Assembly (NCBI GenBank): GCA_964036295.1
Contig: OZ038466.1
Location: forward strand, 12,310,001-12,374,000
From: Plumapathes pennacea
Taxonomy: Eukaryota; Cnidaria; Anthozoa; Antipatharia; Myriopathidae
Direction of reading: 5' to 3'
Length of the DNA stretch: 64,000 nucleotides
In this document: piece after piece, positions 21,453 to 32,100 of the stretch
Position numbering within the stretch: the stretch's first letter is position 1
Layout of the letters: every line of letters starts with the position of its first letter
Translations under genes and position numbers: made by a program
The notes under the pieces: model-generated
Told to the model about the DNA's origin: nothing
Database searches by the model: none
The model's input: the letters and a program-made list of their open reading frames with translations, nothing else

Positions 21453-21674
21453 TCACTTGAGCATGAGTACAAGGAGTTGAATGACGAGCACATGAGATGT
21501 CACACAACTTGTGCGCATGCTCCATCGCATTAGGTCATGTGATATTGTCAGTTCGTCACCTATCCTCCTCAGCTCAGTGGCTACTTCTCTGATTTCAGGC
21601 CAAGACACCAAGTTGGTTTCTGTGTTCGATTCCAAGGCATTCGTCCCCATGGATACTTCCCTCGCTTTATCCAT
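21453..21674 (-). CDS. BH3-only-like apoptosis regulator, copy 2
   Basis: 73 residues. EIREVATELRRIGDEL is an even closer BH3 match than copy 1, with the same spacing of the four hydrophobic positions and the invariant Leu, Gly and Asp. After the BH3 comes a basic patch and a hydrophobic C-terminal stretch (VLVIQLLVLMLK), which could be a weak membrane tail. The ATG has a purine at -3 and G at +4. The exon has a strong acceptor TTCTTTGTTTCTACAG ending at 21727. All three frames close upstream of this ATG within the exon, so translation must start here and the upstream exon is UTR. Nucleotide similarity to copy 1 runs from the ATGG-bearing segment through the BH3 and beyond, so the two arose by duplication. 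Function is assigned from the motif only. Confidence 0.68.
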   Translation of the reverse strand: MDKAREVSMGTNALESNTETNLVSWPEIREVATELRRIGDELTISHDLMRWSMRTSCVTSHVLVIQLLVLMLK

Positions 21675-22236
21675 TACTGAGCCAAACTGTTTGCTTGAGG
21701 CTCTCGATAATAGTAAAGTTTATGGACTGTAGAAACAAAGAAATGACATGTGAATATTTATGCGAGATAAATGTAAATAACACTGGCGGCCGGGAAAGTC
21801 TCGCCGCCTGAGTCAACTTCACCGTAAGGGTCAAATAAAACTCGAAAAACTATTGGAGAAACTGGACGACGAATCGTACGAGTCTATGCTATTTATTTAT
21901 TTGTTATATATATTTTTTACATTATTATTTTCGTATTTGCATATTATTTGAGTCGGCCAAAAAGCCTGGCTATATCTCTACTCACTTGCACTCTTCAACT
22001 GTTCTCAAAGTCACCATAATCAAACAAACGGATATTCATGTAACATGCCCCAGAACTTTTGGCAGACAGTCTATACTAATAGTCATCGTCAAACTATGTT
22101 AGAAAAAAAAGCCAGGCAAAAAATTTAGGAAATACATATTCTTAATGTCTGCTTTGAAATTGTTTGGCAGCAAAATTACTGACGAATTTACGAGCGACGC
22201 ACAAGCAAAAAAGCGGTGACATCGTTAACACGTACC

Positions 22237-22335
22237 TCAAGAAGCAGCAACTTCTTTTCCAGTTGTCAGAAATATCGTTGATATGCAGTCAAACAGAAAC
22301 TTGAGACGGCGGGTGCGAATTATTTTGTACTTTTA
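22237..22335 (-). other. Possible 5' UTR exon of BH3-like copy 2
   Basis: Minus-strand sequence GTTGCTGCTTCTTGAG is followed by gtacgtgtt (donor after 22237), 0.5 kb upstream of the acceptor at 21727. This mirrors the two-exon plan of copy 1. The outer limit is arbitrary. Confidence 0.3.
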
Positions 22336-22339
22336 GGTG

Positions 22340-24796
22340 AAGGTCTTGGACAGTGCTCCAAGCGACCCCAGGTCAAAATTAAACATCGTTAGTGGTGATT
22401 GCCTTTTATATGAATCTCGGCTACTTTCAGGCAATAACATGAATAAGACAAGGGTAGAAAGTCCTCACGATATCCCCGGACAACACGCAAAGCTTTCACA
22501 CAATCGGTCACGATTTCGTGTCGGCGCTTGGGTCATTTCTACTTTCCCACCCGCCTGACACAAGCCATGGTTTCCGCACTGCACGCAAATAGGTAGAAAC
22601 TCAAGAGCTTTGTGTACATGAAATGCTGATATCTTGCATGCACGCTAGGTTCTTCAGGTTTTGACGAAAGCTCTTTTATGAAGGCTACAACAAAAGAAAT
22701 ACACCTTATCTGCGAATAATCATGTTTGTATTGTAGGTAATTCATGACATAACTCTGTAGTGTTCGTTGTAACCTCAAACTTAAACGATCGAACTGTTGA
22801 AAGCCCTCTAGTTTGTTTTCTTCAAAAATCCTGCAATGGTAAATTGACAGAGCGGCTGCCTCTCGTCAGGCGAATGCGCTTGATATTGGAATACTAATGA
22901 TGGCCCAACAGTTGTGCCAAAAATTCTTACATTTAAACATTGATATGTACAGAGCGTGTGCTCGGCAGCCATACTGGAGGAAAGAGCCACAGAATTTTAT
23001 TCCTCTTGGAAAAAAAGGCTATTGTTGTGGAAAAATGTTTCACTGTTTCTCTCCTCCAACATGGCCGCCGTACACACACTGTATTCCAGAAATAGTCTGC
23101 ATGACACACCACTCAAAAATTTGCATTTCATGCACAAATTTTGAAACTGCTTGAGTCAAACTCTTCCCTGACAAAACAATGCTAACTATATGGCGTTGAC
23201 AACGAGACGAAAGTCCTCACACAAAACAAATTACTTAGTGGAGTGGAAATGGCTCTCTTGTTCACACGGAATTCCTCTCACCGCGTCTTTGTTATTAAAG
23301 TTCTCTGACGTGGGTAGGCTTTTGAAGAAACACTCTTATTTTTCTAGGTGTGAACTTTTAATTAACGCGACCCAATAGAAAATCGTTTTCGACACGAAAC
23401 GGTTTGGGAGATTACCAGTTTTACACGGATTTTGCGGTGAGAGTAAAGCATGTTTGTTTTCCATTCTAGCCTAAAGCAGTTTGTGCATGTTGCCGCATCA
23501 AGCTAAATTTTCTAGACCTAAGTTTTTAAAACGGCTTTTTACATATGACGAGACCAGCTTTGATTTTTTTTGTGTGTTGCGGATGAAATTGTATTATTGG
23601 ATATAGAATCTCTTATACCACGTTTAATTTTCTCCATCATAAAATCAAAGAATCAAACGGAAAGCAAAAATAGAAAAGAACTTTTTCCTTTTTTATTTTT
23701 TGATGATTGGGCGAAATAAAATGCAGAAACTTTGATCTGATGAGCGGTCGCCATAGAAACAACTCAGTCGCTTCGGAGCAATATAATGATATTGTTCTTC
23801 ATATCTAAAACACCTGCTTCTTAATCAAAAGGGAGTTATTCATTGATTGTGTTGAAGCTTTTAGCCTTAAACTGCAATCTATCGTTTGTGGGTAATGTTT
23901 CCGAGCTCTACTATTAACTGCATTTAAAAAACAAACAGAGATTCCTGCTTTTTCTTTGTTGCCGCCAAGCGTGGCCTCGTTCTCAGGATTTTTTCTAAAA
24001 GAAAGCGAGAGGGCCTGAGAACTAGAAAGAAAGTGATTCCTGTTTTGAATGTCTCATCGCTTGAGAAATCAAATCCCTTGCTTGAATTTCGTTGCAGTTA
24101 CAAACATGGTCACAGAAACTGAATTGCGAGTCTCTTTTCCTCAAATTAACGTTGCGTGTGCAAAAACCGTTTGCTTAGACTTCATTCTATAATATTCTTC
24201 ACCCGAACAATCTTAATGTTCTTGTCAATAGTTTTTACTTTAGTTCAAATCAACTCTGCGTCTACAAAACTGAGCGCCAGAAATGCCGGCCAAATTCCAA
24301 AGATCTGAAGCAATATTTCGTTTTCACATGTATGCAGGGATATACAGTTTGTAAGACGAATCATCTGATCGCTTCTCTGACTGAACCAACCAGACATTCT
24401 CTTCGTGTCATTCATCACTGACACTGCATAAGTGGTTGGGAGAATTTGTAAAACAAGAAAGCAAAGGCTCGTAAGTTATAGGAGGATTTCAGTTAGCGAT
24501 TTCGATCGGCCCTCTGAGCACGAAAAAGCCGCCCTCTCCTTGAGACCGATCGCTTCGAAATATGTCTATGATGTTCGAATTATTAAACGTAGAAAAATTT
24601 TATGATGAACTGCCGTTCAAGACATTCTTTTGATTGAAGAGCGTTTCACTGTCGCCCCCGCCTGCACAGCTAAACAACTTTTAGGCCTAGTTGTTTTAAC
24701 TAAAAAGACTGCAAAACAGTCCCTTCTTTGCGTTGGGATAATTCAATAAGCGCCATTCGAACGCGTGCGGTTTGGGAAAGGTGAGCGTCACTCAAC
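22340..24796. other. Intergenic, no gene recognised
   Basis: Several short frames on both strands (60-85 codons) without motifs or plausible splicing. A small inverted repeat (GCGATTTCGATCGG / CCGATCGCTTCGAAA) lies at 24496-24560. Confidence 0.45.
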
Positions 24797-25000
24797 CGTT
24801 ATCCCTTAAGAGTGATCAAGTTCAATTTTCTCCTTCAGTTTTGGCAGCCCAAATATATCATACAGTAAGCAGAACTTGGTCTTTGATACTTTGCTCAGAT
24901 GATAGCTGATTAAAAGTCGATTCTCACTACATTACTCATACAATGTCCTCTTAAAAGGTTGAGAGAATCTGCATTTTGAACTTGGGAGTGAAAGGATTAA
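24797..25000. mobile_element. TTAA-type MITE (ACTCCCAAG family), copy
   Basis: Runs from CGTTATCCCTTAAGAGTGATCAAG to CTTGGGAGTGAAAGGATTAA. Its inner blocks match the element at 40413-40622 in reverse orientation (TTCAATTTTCTCCTTCAG, GATAGCTGATTAAA). Partial copies lie near 2700-2740, 33666, 34127, 44480-44660 and 60310-60375. Confidence 0.6.
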
Positions 25001-25431
25001 CCAATGGGAGAATGAGTCCAAGGAACCATTCTCCTTGCGCACGCGACGCTCGCTTCGACTGTGCGCCTTCGATTTACGCTTGCTCAATTATCATAGCGCA
25101 ACAAAGGTGTTGAGGTCTAAAAAACACTACGTTTGGATAAAAGCGGGGTTGGCTGACAGGGTGAGCCCAAACATTTAGGCGGCTTGCGCACAGTTGTACT
25201 TTTAAAGAATTGTTTTGGCCCCATTATCATATTTATATAGGGTAAACACCGGAGAAGCACTCTGTCAGTCATTCAATTTCGACGCGACACGCGCTAATGT
25301 TTTTTTCTAGTGCCCATGGCAACATCCCTATTTTCCTTTCAGTGAGCCAGAAACCCAAGATTTAAATTTTATAGACAAATACCAGGAATTATCAATGTTT
25401 AATGGTTTTCACAGAACACTTGTATTTTTTA

Positions 25432-25807
25432 TCATTAGAACGAAGTGATAAACTTGCCACGTCTGAATGGGACAATTTTATAACTTAGTTGTCAGTAAAC
25501 GAGTGAGGAACACTGATTGGTTAGTCGATGAAACATTTATTCAAATATTTCAACGGGCTCTCGTAAAGGGTCAGACGCCTTGTGCAAATAAAATTTTATG
25601 AAAATTGCTTTATCCGCTATTAGTATTAAGTCTCACAGTAAAAGTCGGGTAATTAGTCCGTTTTATTCCATTCTCAAGCCAATTTGTGGCAAGAACATCG
25701 TCATGTGACCATCGGCAGCCAATCAGTGTACTTCACTCGTCTATTGACAACTAAGTTACGAAATCTCCTCATTCAGACGTGGCTAATTTATAACTTCGTT
25801 TTAATGA
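25432..25807. repeat. Inverted repeat with 91-bp arms at the sulfotransferase A promoter
   Basis: Arm 25432-25522 (TCATTAGAACGAAG ... CACTGATTGGTT) is complementary to 25717-25807 (AGCCAATCAGTG ... CTTCGTTTTAATGA) with few mismatches. The right arm ends 85 bp before the start codon and is matched in diverged form upstream of sulfotransferase B (about 28950-29050), so it is the ancestral promoter-proximal sequence. The left arm is an inverted extra copy. It carries a CCAAT motif. Confidence 0.7.
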
Positions 25808-25892
25808 AAAAAATTACGGTGTGCTGTGCAAACCTGTGCTGCCTAATAACGCCGCTAAAGGCCGCATATCAGTAAAACCTTGGGGGAGAACA

Positions 25893-28104
25893 ATGCGAGC
25901 GCCTAAAGTTTCGCGGGTTCTTTTTGTTGCCATTTCTTTCGTTTTCGTTTGGATGTCGTTGAAGATGGTATTCGAAACGCAGAGCGGTGAGTCTTATTTT
26001 AACGTTTTCCATCGCCAACACTGTAAAATAATTAGTAAACCAGCTCCATGACTCTTGACAACCAAGCCTTTTCCCCTGCGGTCAGTGCACCTCATTCTTT
26101 AACCCATAATTCCTTTTTTTGCTCCGACGAACGGCTAGTGCTCGAAACGTCAGCTTCCAATTCTCAGGTCTAGGTTTCAAACATCGATCCTTAGTCGATT
26201 AATCGATTTGTTATATACGTCTTTCTCCACGCCGATGCAAGCAAAATCTAGTTCCCCTTCAGTGCTAGTTTTCGATTATAAAATGATATGTTTGTCCAGT
26301 GGTCATCTGGGTGCGATTCAAAATACTACTGCTGTCGGTGACTGACCCATAAGCGGTATCATCTTCATAAATGATGGCATTTATGTCTCTGCTCGCTGCT
26401 ATCATAATTAGTCAGGTTTTGCGTTCAGGATCAGATCGTATGCACATGATTTTAGTGCGTTTTCTTGTGCTTCAGAGATACCAGAATATAGCCTGGTTCT
26501 CCATGGCGACTCGAGGGTTTCTCAAGAAAATGTTTGACTGAAACAAGTTATTGTGTGCGTGGCTTAAGCATTGCGACGGATCAAGTCGTGCTCTTCACCC
26601 AGATTTTACTACTGGCCTTTCACTAAGTAGGATCTGGAAGAAATCGCACATCAGAAAAATCTCCGAGAAAAACTTCAGTGGCAATGTGAAAGACATCTGA
26701 AAATTCACTACGTTCAAATGCTAAGTAATTTTTGTCCAAATTAAACCCAACAATAACGTTTTCTGGTGAGTTTTGACCTGACGGCTTGCCGTTGACAGTA
26801 AAAATAGTTCAATTTGAAAATGACTTTCCACTAGTCTATTCCCAAGTTCTATATTCAGCTCTCAATGATACTTTTTGGCATACGCTTTGTAAAGCAGCTA
26901 CCTGATGAATATAATTGCTACACTTTTCTTTGTGATCAGAAACAACGGACCAATTGAATGTTTTGTTGAATGTTGCTACCAGCAAAAGGAAACATTACGG
27001 AAAGGAATGTTTTATTGTGACGTCAGTTGACGTCAGCTCGGGTGACATCACTGTTATCGGTATTCCCACACTGGAGCCACTGCCACTAAGCCAAATGCGC
27101 CTGCAGTATAGAAGCGGTCATTCGAGCGTCCATACAGTTCAGACTGCGCTTGTAGTGTTATGTTTTTTTCCGGCATATATATTAATAAAACCCGGGTTCC
27201 TATTTTCTCCCTTCCAGGTGAATCTGATGTGAAGAATCAAATTTATCGCCGAGATCAAGTAAGTTTCAGTCAGAATAAGCTCGCGTTTACAGAATTGCAA
27301 CAACAAGACATGGAAGCAGTGCAAGAAAAAAGAAGGAGGCAACTTAAAGATTTCTGTATCAGCAAAAACCTCACCGAACCAGTTTTCGGAAAAAAGATCC
27401 CTGACTTGATGGTGGACGAAAAAGACAAGATATTGTTGTGTGTCACTTATAAAGTAGCATCAAGGCAACTCAAAAGAGTCATAGCAGCCCTGACGGACGT
27501 GAAAATAAGGAGATACGCACCGAGAGGTCTGTTCAAGTGGTTCAACCTTTACACAAACGGCGAACGAGAGCACATGGCCAAAACGTATTTCAAATTCCTC
27601 TTTGTCCGCGAGCCTTTGGAGCGACTCCTGTCAGGATTTCTCGATAAGTTCTACCGTGAGCCCAATCCATTCTATCGATTAGGCTATGGACGGAAAATCA
27701 TCGAGAGGTATCGCGAAAATCCTTCCCAGGAATCTCTCGAAAAAGGAAACGATGTGACATTTGACGAATTCACGCAGTTTATACTCGATGGGAACCGGAA
27801 CGAGCATTGGGATAGATACTATAAGCGTTGTCATCCTTGCGCGCTTGACTACGACTTCATTGGCTATTTTGAAAATCTTCAAGAAGAATTACCTTACGCG
27901 TTGCAAGCCGCTGGAGTGAAAGACGTCCCCATGCAGATTCCTTACGTGACGCATAACACGTCATCTAGAGTGCAAATGTATTATTCGCAGCTTTCCAAAG
28001 AGAAGATTTTAAAGTTAGCAGAACTGTATAGTTTTGATTATGAGTTGTTTGGCTATCCGTTCCCAGGACCTTTGTATTCAGACCTGGTCGAGGACGAAGC
28101 GTGA
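25893..28104 (+). CDS. Carbohydrate sulfotransferase A (Sulfotransfer_2/CHST8-14 type), two exons
   Basis: join(25893-25986, 27218-28104), phase 1 junction, 326 residues. Residues about 8-27 form a type II Golgi signal anchor. The domain has a 5'-phosphosulfate loop region about 106-118 (CVTYKVASRQLKRV) and the 3'-phosphate-binding block at 160-172 (FVREPLERLLSGF), then the family's CHPC...YDF-GYFE block. Expected role: Golgi transfer of sulfate from PAPS to a glycan. The 5' loop is unusual: the family's P-K-V-A-C/S-T/S has Tyr for Pro and Arg at a Ser/Thr position, though the Lys is kept. Residues about 46-55 come from what is a splice donor and intron in the paralogue: the donor-like GTAAGT is still there but only about 34 nt separate it from the next acceptor-like CAG, so it must be read through. 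The start ATG follows ACC-TTGGGGGAGAACA, matched in copy B. Confidence 0.85.
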
Positions 28105-29116
28105 CCCGCGAGGCCCCATAAAGGCAAATAGAAAACCTAGTATTTAGATTTTTAGTGTAAATGAACACATTTTTACAAGTACCCAATTTACAGTTCCTCG
28201 CTTCAGAGACCACAATGTTTGATGTCAGAACTGTGTCAAGTGCAGCAATGAAATGACTAAATATGGCAGATTATAGTTAAACGAGATAGCAAACTTTCAA
28301 TGTAAAAGTAGCGTTACAGGTTGTACCATAATTATGGAAGGCTTCTACCTATTTTCCGACGGAGCACTTTGCCGATTTAAGGTGTTGTTACCAAGCTCGA
28401 TTTTTTCATGGTGCAGTATTGTACGCTAAATATCGTTCAGCTGTAATACAGTTTAAAAACCTGCTTAAAAAACCCAGTGGATGAAGATGTAGACTGTTTT
28501 TCTTTTTCATTTAGACCCTTAACATGTACGCGGGTTTTACTGTATCCCAATTTGTATGATAAAATCACTTTGAAAGCGACAAGGCAACTCAAAACTATTG
28601 AGAACGTTTGTGTGCAGGCGCACTGCTCGATGGCATAGACGTCTAGGAATTATCGTGCTAAAATTGCACCAACACCGACGGGAGTGGGTTTACGCTGACC
28701 AAGCGCGCTACAAATCGACTAGCGTAACACCTTTAACCAAGCTTAAACGTCAGATGTAATGCGGTCTTATGATTAGTCCAGCAGTCAAGCGACTTGTACA
28801 AATAACATTTCATACATCTATTTTGACACTATTGGTATTGTGTCGTACAGTAAAATCCGCGAAACTATTCAACTTGGAATAGTTAGTTTAAAAGATTCTG
28901 AACTACTAATTTTTTGGCCTTAAGGGCTAAGAGTATCATCACGTGATCATCGGCTAACAAATCAGCGGGCGTCACTTGTCTAAATTTGACCAGTGACGAA
29001 ATTGCCTCAGTCGGACGTGGCAAACTTTATCGCTTAGTTCTAATGATAAACCTTACGAGGGCGCTGTGCAAACCGGTGCCTGATAACGCCACATATCAGT
29101 AAAACCTTGGAGAACA
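28105..29116. other. Intergenic between the two sulfotransferases
   Basis: 3' flank of copy A followed by the promoter-proximal region of copy B, whose last about 170 bp (28940-29116) parallel 25700-25892. No further gene. Confidence 0.5.
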
Positions 29117-32100
29117 ATGCCCTTTACTGCCGCAGCCTGTAGGAGGCGAGCGCCTAACGTTTTACGGGTTCTTTTTGTGGCCATTATTCTCGTTTTTGTT
29201 TGGATGTCGTTAAAGAAGCCGTTTAAAAAGGAAAGCGGTGAGTCTAAATTTAACGTTTTTCTATCACCAATGTACACTGTAAAATTATGTTTGTCCAGTG
29301 TTTTTGTCTAGGTGCGAGTGCTCTTCGAAATGTTGCTGTTGTTGACTGACGTTTCGACCTTATGAGCGGTATCATCCTCAGGGTCAAGTGAAGGCTGAAT
29401 CTTTTAGTGTCATATGATGGCATTTATCAATAGTCTCTGGTTGTTGCTGTGACTAGTCCGACTATATTAATAAAACGCACAAATCACAATTCAGGTTTTG
29501 CGTTCAGGGTCAGACCAGATGCGCATGATCTTAGTGCGTTTTCTTGTGCTTCAGAGATACATGTGCCACAGCCGGACGCAAGGGTTTCTCGAGGAAAATG
29601 TTTGTACTAAACAAGCTTTGTATGTTTACATTGCAACAGATCAATTCGTGTTCTTTACCCAGATTATAACTAGTAGTCTTTTAGTGTGTAGGGTCCGAAA
29701 GAAAACGAATGTACATCAGATGCATTAGAAAATTCATCCGAGAAAGACTTTAGCGGTAATTTGAAGGGCATCCGAAAATTTACTCCATTTTAACTGCCAT
29801 GTTAGTTTTGTCCAGAGTTTAAACTCAAACGTACAATAACCTTTTATAGTTAGTTTTTACCTTCATGTAACTTCGCCGTTGATAGTAAAAAAGAGTCCAA
29901 TTCGAAGATGAGATTCCACATAAATTTACGCTAAAATATTCCCAAGTTTTATTGCGCACATCGGCTTTTGGCATACGCTTTGTAAAGTAGCTACTTGGTG
30001 AATATTGCTGCACTTTTCTTTGTAATCAGAAACAATGGACCAATTGAATGTTCTTGTTGTGATGAATGTTGCTACCAGCAAAAGGAAACAGTACAGGAAA
30101 GAATTTTTTATCGTGAAGTATTCCTTCCAATGGTTTGCGTAAAATGTCGTGTCGCAAAATTGTTTTGATGGTTGAAATGTTACATGGGAAAATATTACTT
30201 CGAGAACAGAGGCACGGGTACACTAAAGGAAAAACAATTCACAATCCCTAAATTCGGAGCCCCAAAAAAGAAGTCGGCCTTTGCATTGTTGCGAGCGCTG
30301 AGAAGGCGAGGCTGTCGAGCTACCGGGAAAACATGGGTTCCGTTCCTGGATTGATGGAGGTGCTCAAGGATGCAGTAAACATTTTATAGAAGTTTGTCTA
30401 TCAATTTGCCATAATGTCTTTCTGCTAACAATTGACCCTGTAGCGTTCACAAAAATATCCCTCCCAGTTTCCATTATGCGCGTTTGTTATTATTATCATC
30501 TGCTTAATGCATCCATGCAGTACAAAAACTCTTACGACAAATAGGGCGGACGAACTTAAACTGTTCTCGTCTACTGAGTACGACTCAAAGCCTTGGACGA
30601 GAAGGGTTCAAAAGTCGGCCATTTTTAAAGTCGGTCGACACCACTCTCATAGGTAACCACATCCTACATAGAAAAACTGGAGCCATTGAAAGTAAGTTAT
30701 GCGTCTGATGTGTATATCAGTTGCACTTTATAACAGTTAGATGAATAATGCGCCTGCAGTATAAAAACGGTCATTAAAGGGCACATGATAGTTCAGACGG
30801 CGCTTGCAGTGTTGTGTATTTCCGCCATCTATAATCATATAATCATTAAACCTGTGATCCTATTTTCTCCTGCCAGAGGAATCTGATGTGAAGAATCAAA
30901 ATCACCTCCAAGATCAAGTACGTTATTTAAATTTGAATCTAATCATCTATATTTGCACACAAAAGTTAATGCGGTGCAATGTGATCAGGAGATATCTTCC
31001 AATACGGAAAAGAACGCTTGACAGATGTATCAAAACTATTCACAAGAAAGAGCTAATCCAAATGAGTGTGTATTCCAGGCTACAGCACGATTGGCCCGAC
31101 AGAAACTGAATGGCAAGCTTTTAAAAATCCAAAAGAGACTTTAGTATGAAAGTCGGTACAAGGGTCCGTTGTAACCATACTAAGTCTCTTTTTTTTCCCT
31201 GAAATTTAAAGGTCACCATTCATTTTGTGATTGGCCAATCGTGCTGAAACCTGGACTATTTCCTAAATTGGATGTGCTCTTTCTCGATTAAGTTTACACA
31301 ACTGCGAAATGGCTAATAATCATAACAAATGTTTGACAAGAGCCATTGTTTTTTTTTCAGCTTATAACTTCCCAACGTCTCGACGCTGCGTTACCACAAG
31401 TAAGTCTGTTCACTGTTGCTTAGTAGCGAATAATCAAGATAATTAACATGCATACAATAATTTCTGCATTCTGATTGGCTGAGCGCGCGTCAATTTATCC
31501 CAAACAGTGGAGAAATGTGAAATTAAGAGTGCAGAAATTTGAAATTAGAAATTGCCGACAGCCGGCGCGCGTATTTGCGAAGCCAAACAAGACAAAAGGG
31601 TGTGTTTTCATTCCTCAGGACGATTCCGACTCTGCGAGAAAACAAAGTTCTTGGGAGACATTTGCGAATTGTAACAAAATTGAATAAAATTGCGCGATGT
31701 AAATTATTGTATGCATGTTATTAACAAGTAATCACATGATTTCTCGTGCAATTTTGGAATAAATAAGCACTCGTAAATTTATTCCAAATTGCACTCGAAA
31801 TCATGCGATTACCTATACTAATTTCGTCTTGCTTACCGTACATGGTTTTTGCTTTGACTCCGCAATTCAAACTGTGAGTTAAAAGTCACCCACATCTTTA
31901 ATGAAAGTAAACACCCCCCCCCCCCCCCCCCCCCCCTCCACACTTTATGCTGCATAAAAGTATTAGTTTTAACGGGGGCAGGGAAAGGCCGGAGGCCTGC
32001 AAAAACTACCAGAAGGCTGAACGTACACAATTGATATTCAAGCCTCCAGTTCGTTGCGCCGATCAGGATATCGCGTATTTTTAGTCAAACAATGTTTGAT

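Noticed and set aside
17145..21674. BAX/BAK-type multi-domain BCL-2 proteins
   Set aside because: No BH1 (NWGR-like) or BH2 signature is visible in or near these exons; only the BH3 is present.
27259..27292. A 34-nt spliced intron in sulfotransferase A (GTAAGT...TTTACAG)
   Set aside because: Far shorter than plausible spliceosomal introns; read-through keeps the frame.
30172..30354. 60-residue frame in sulfotransferase B intron 1
   Set aside because: Overlaps intronic sequence partly shared with copy A where the frame is not kept; no supporting signal.
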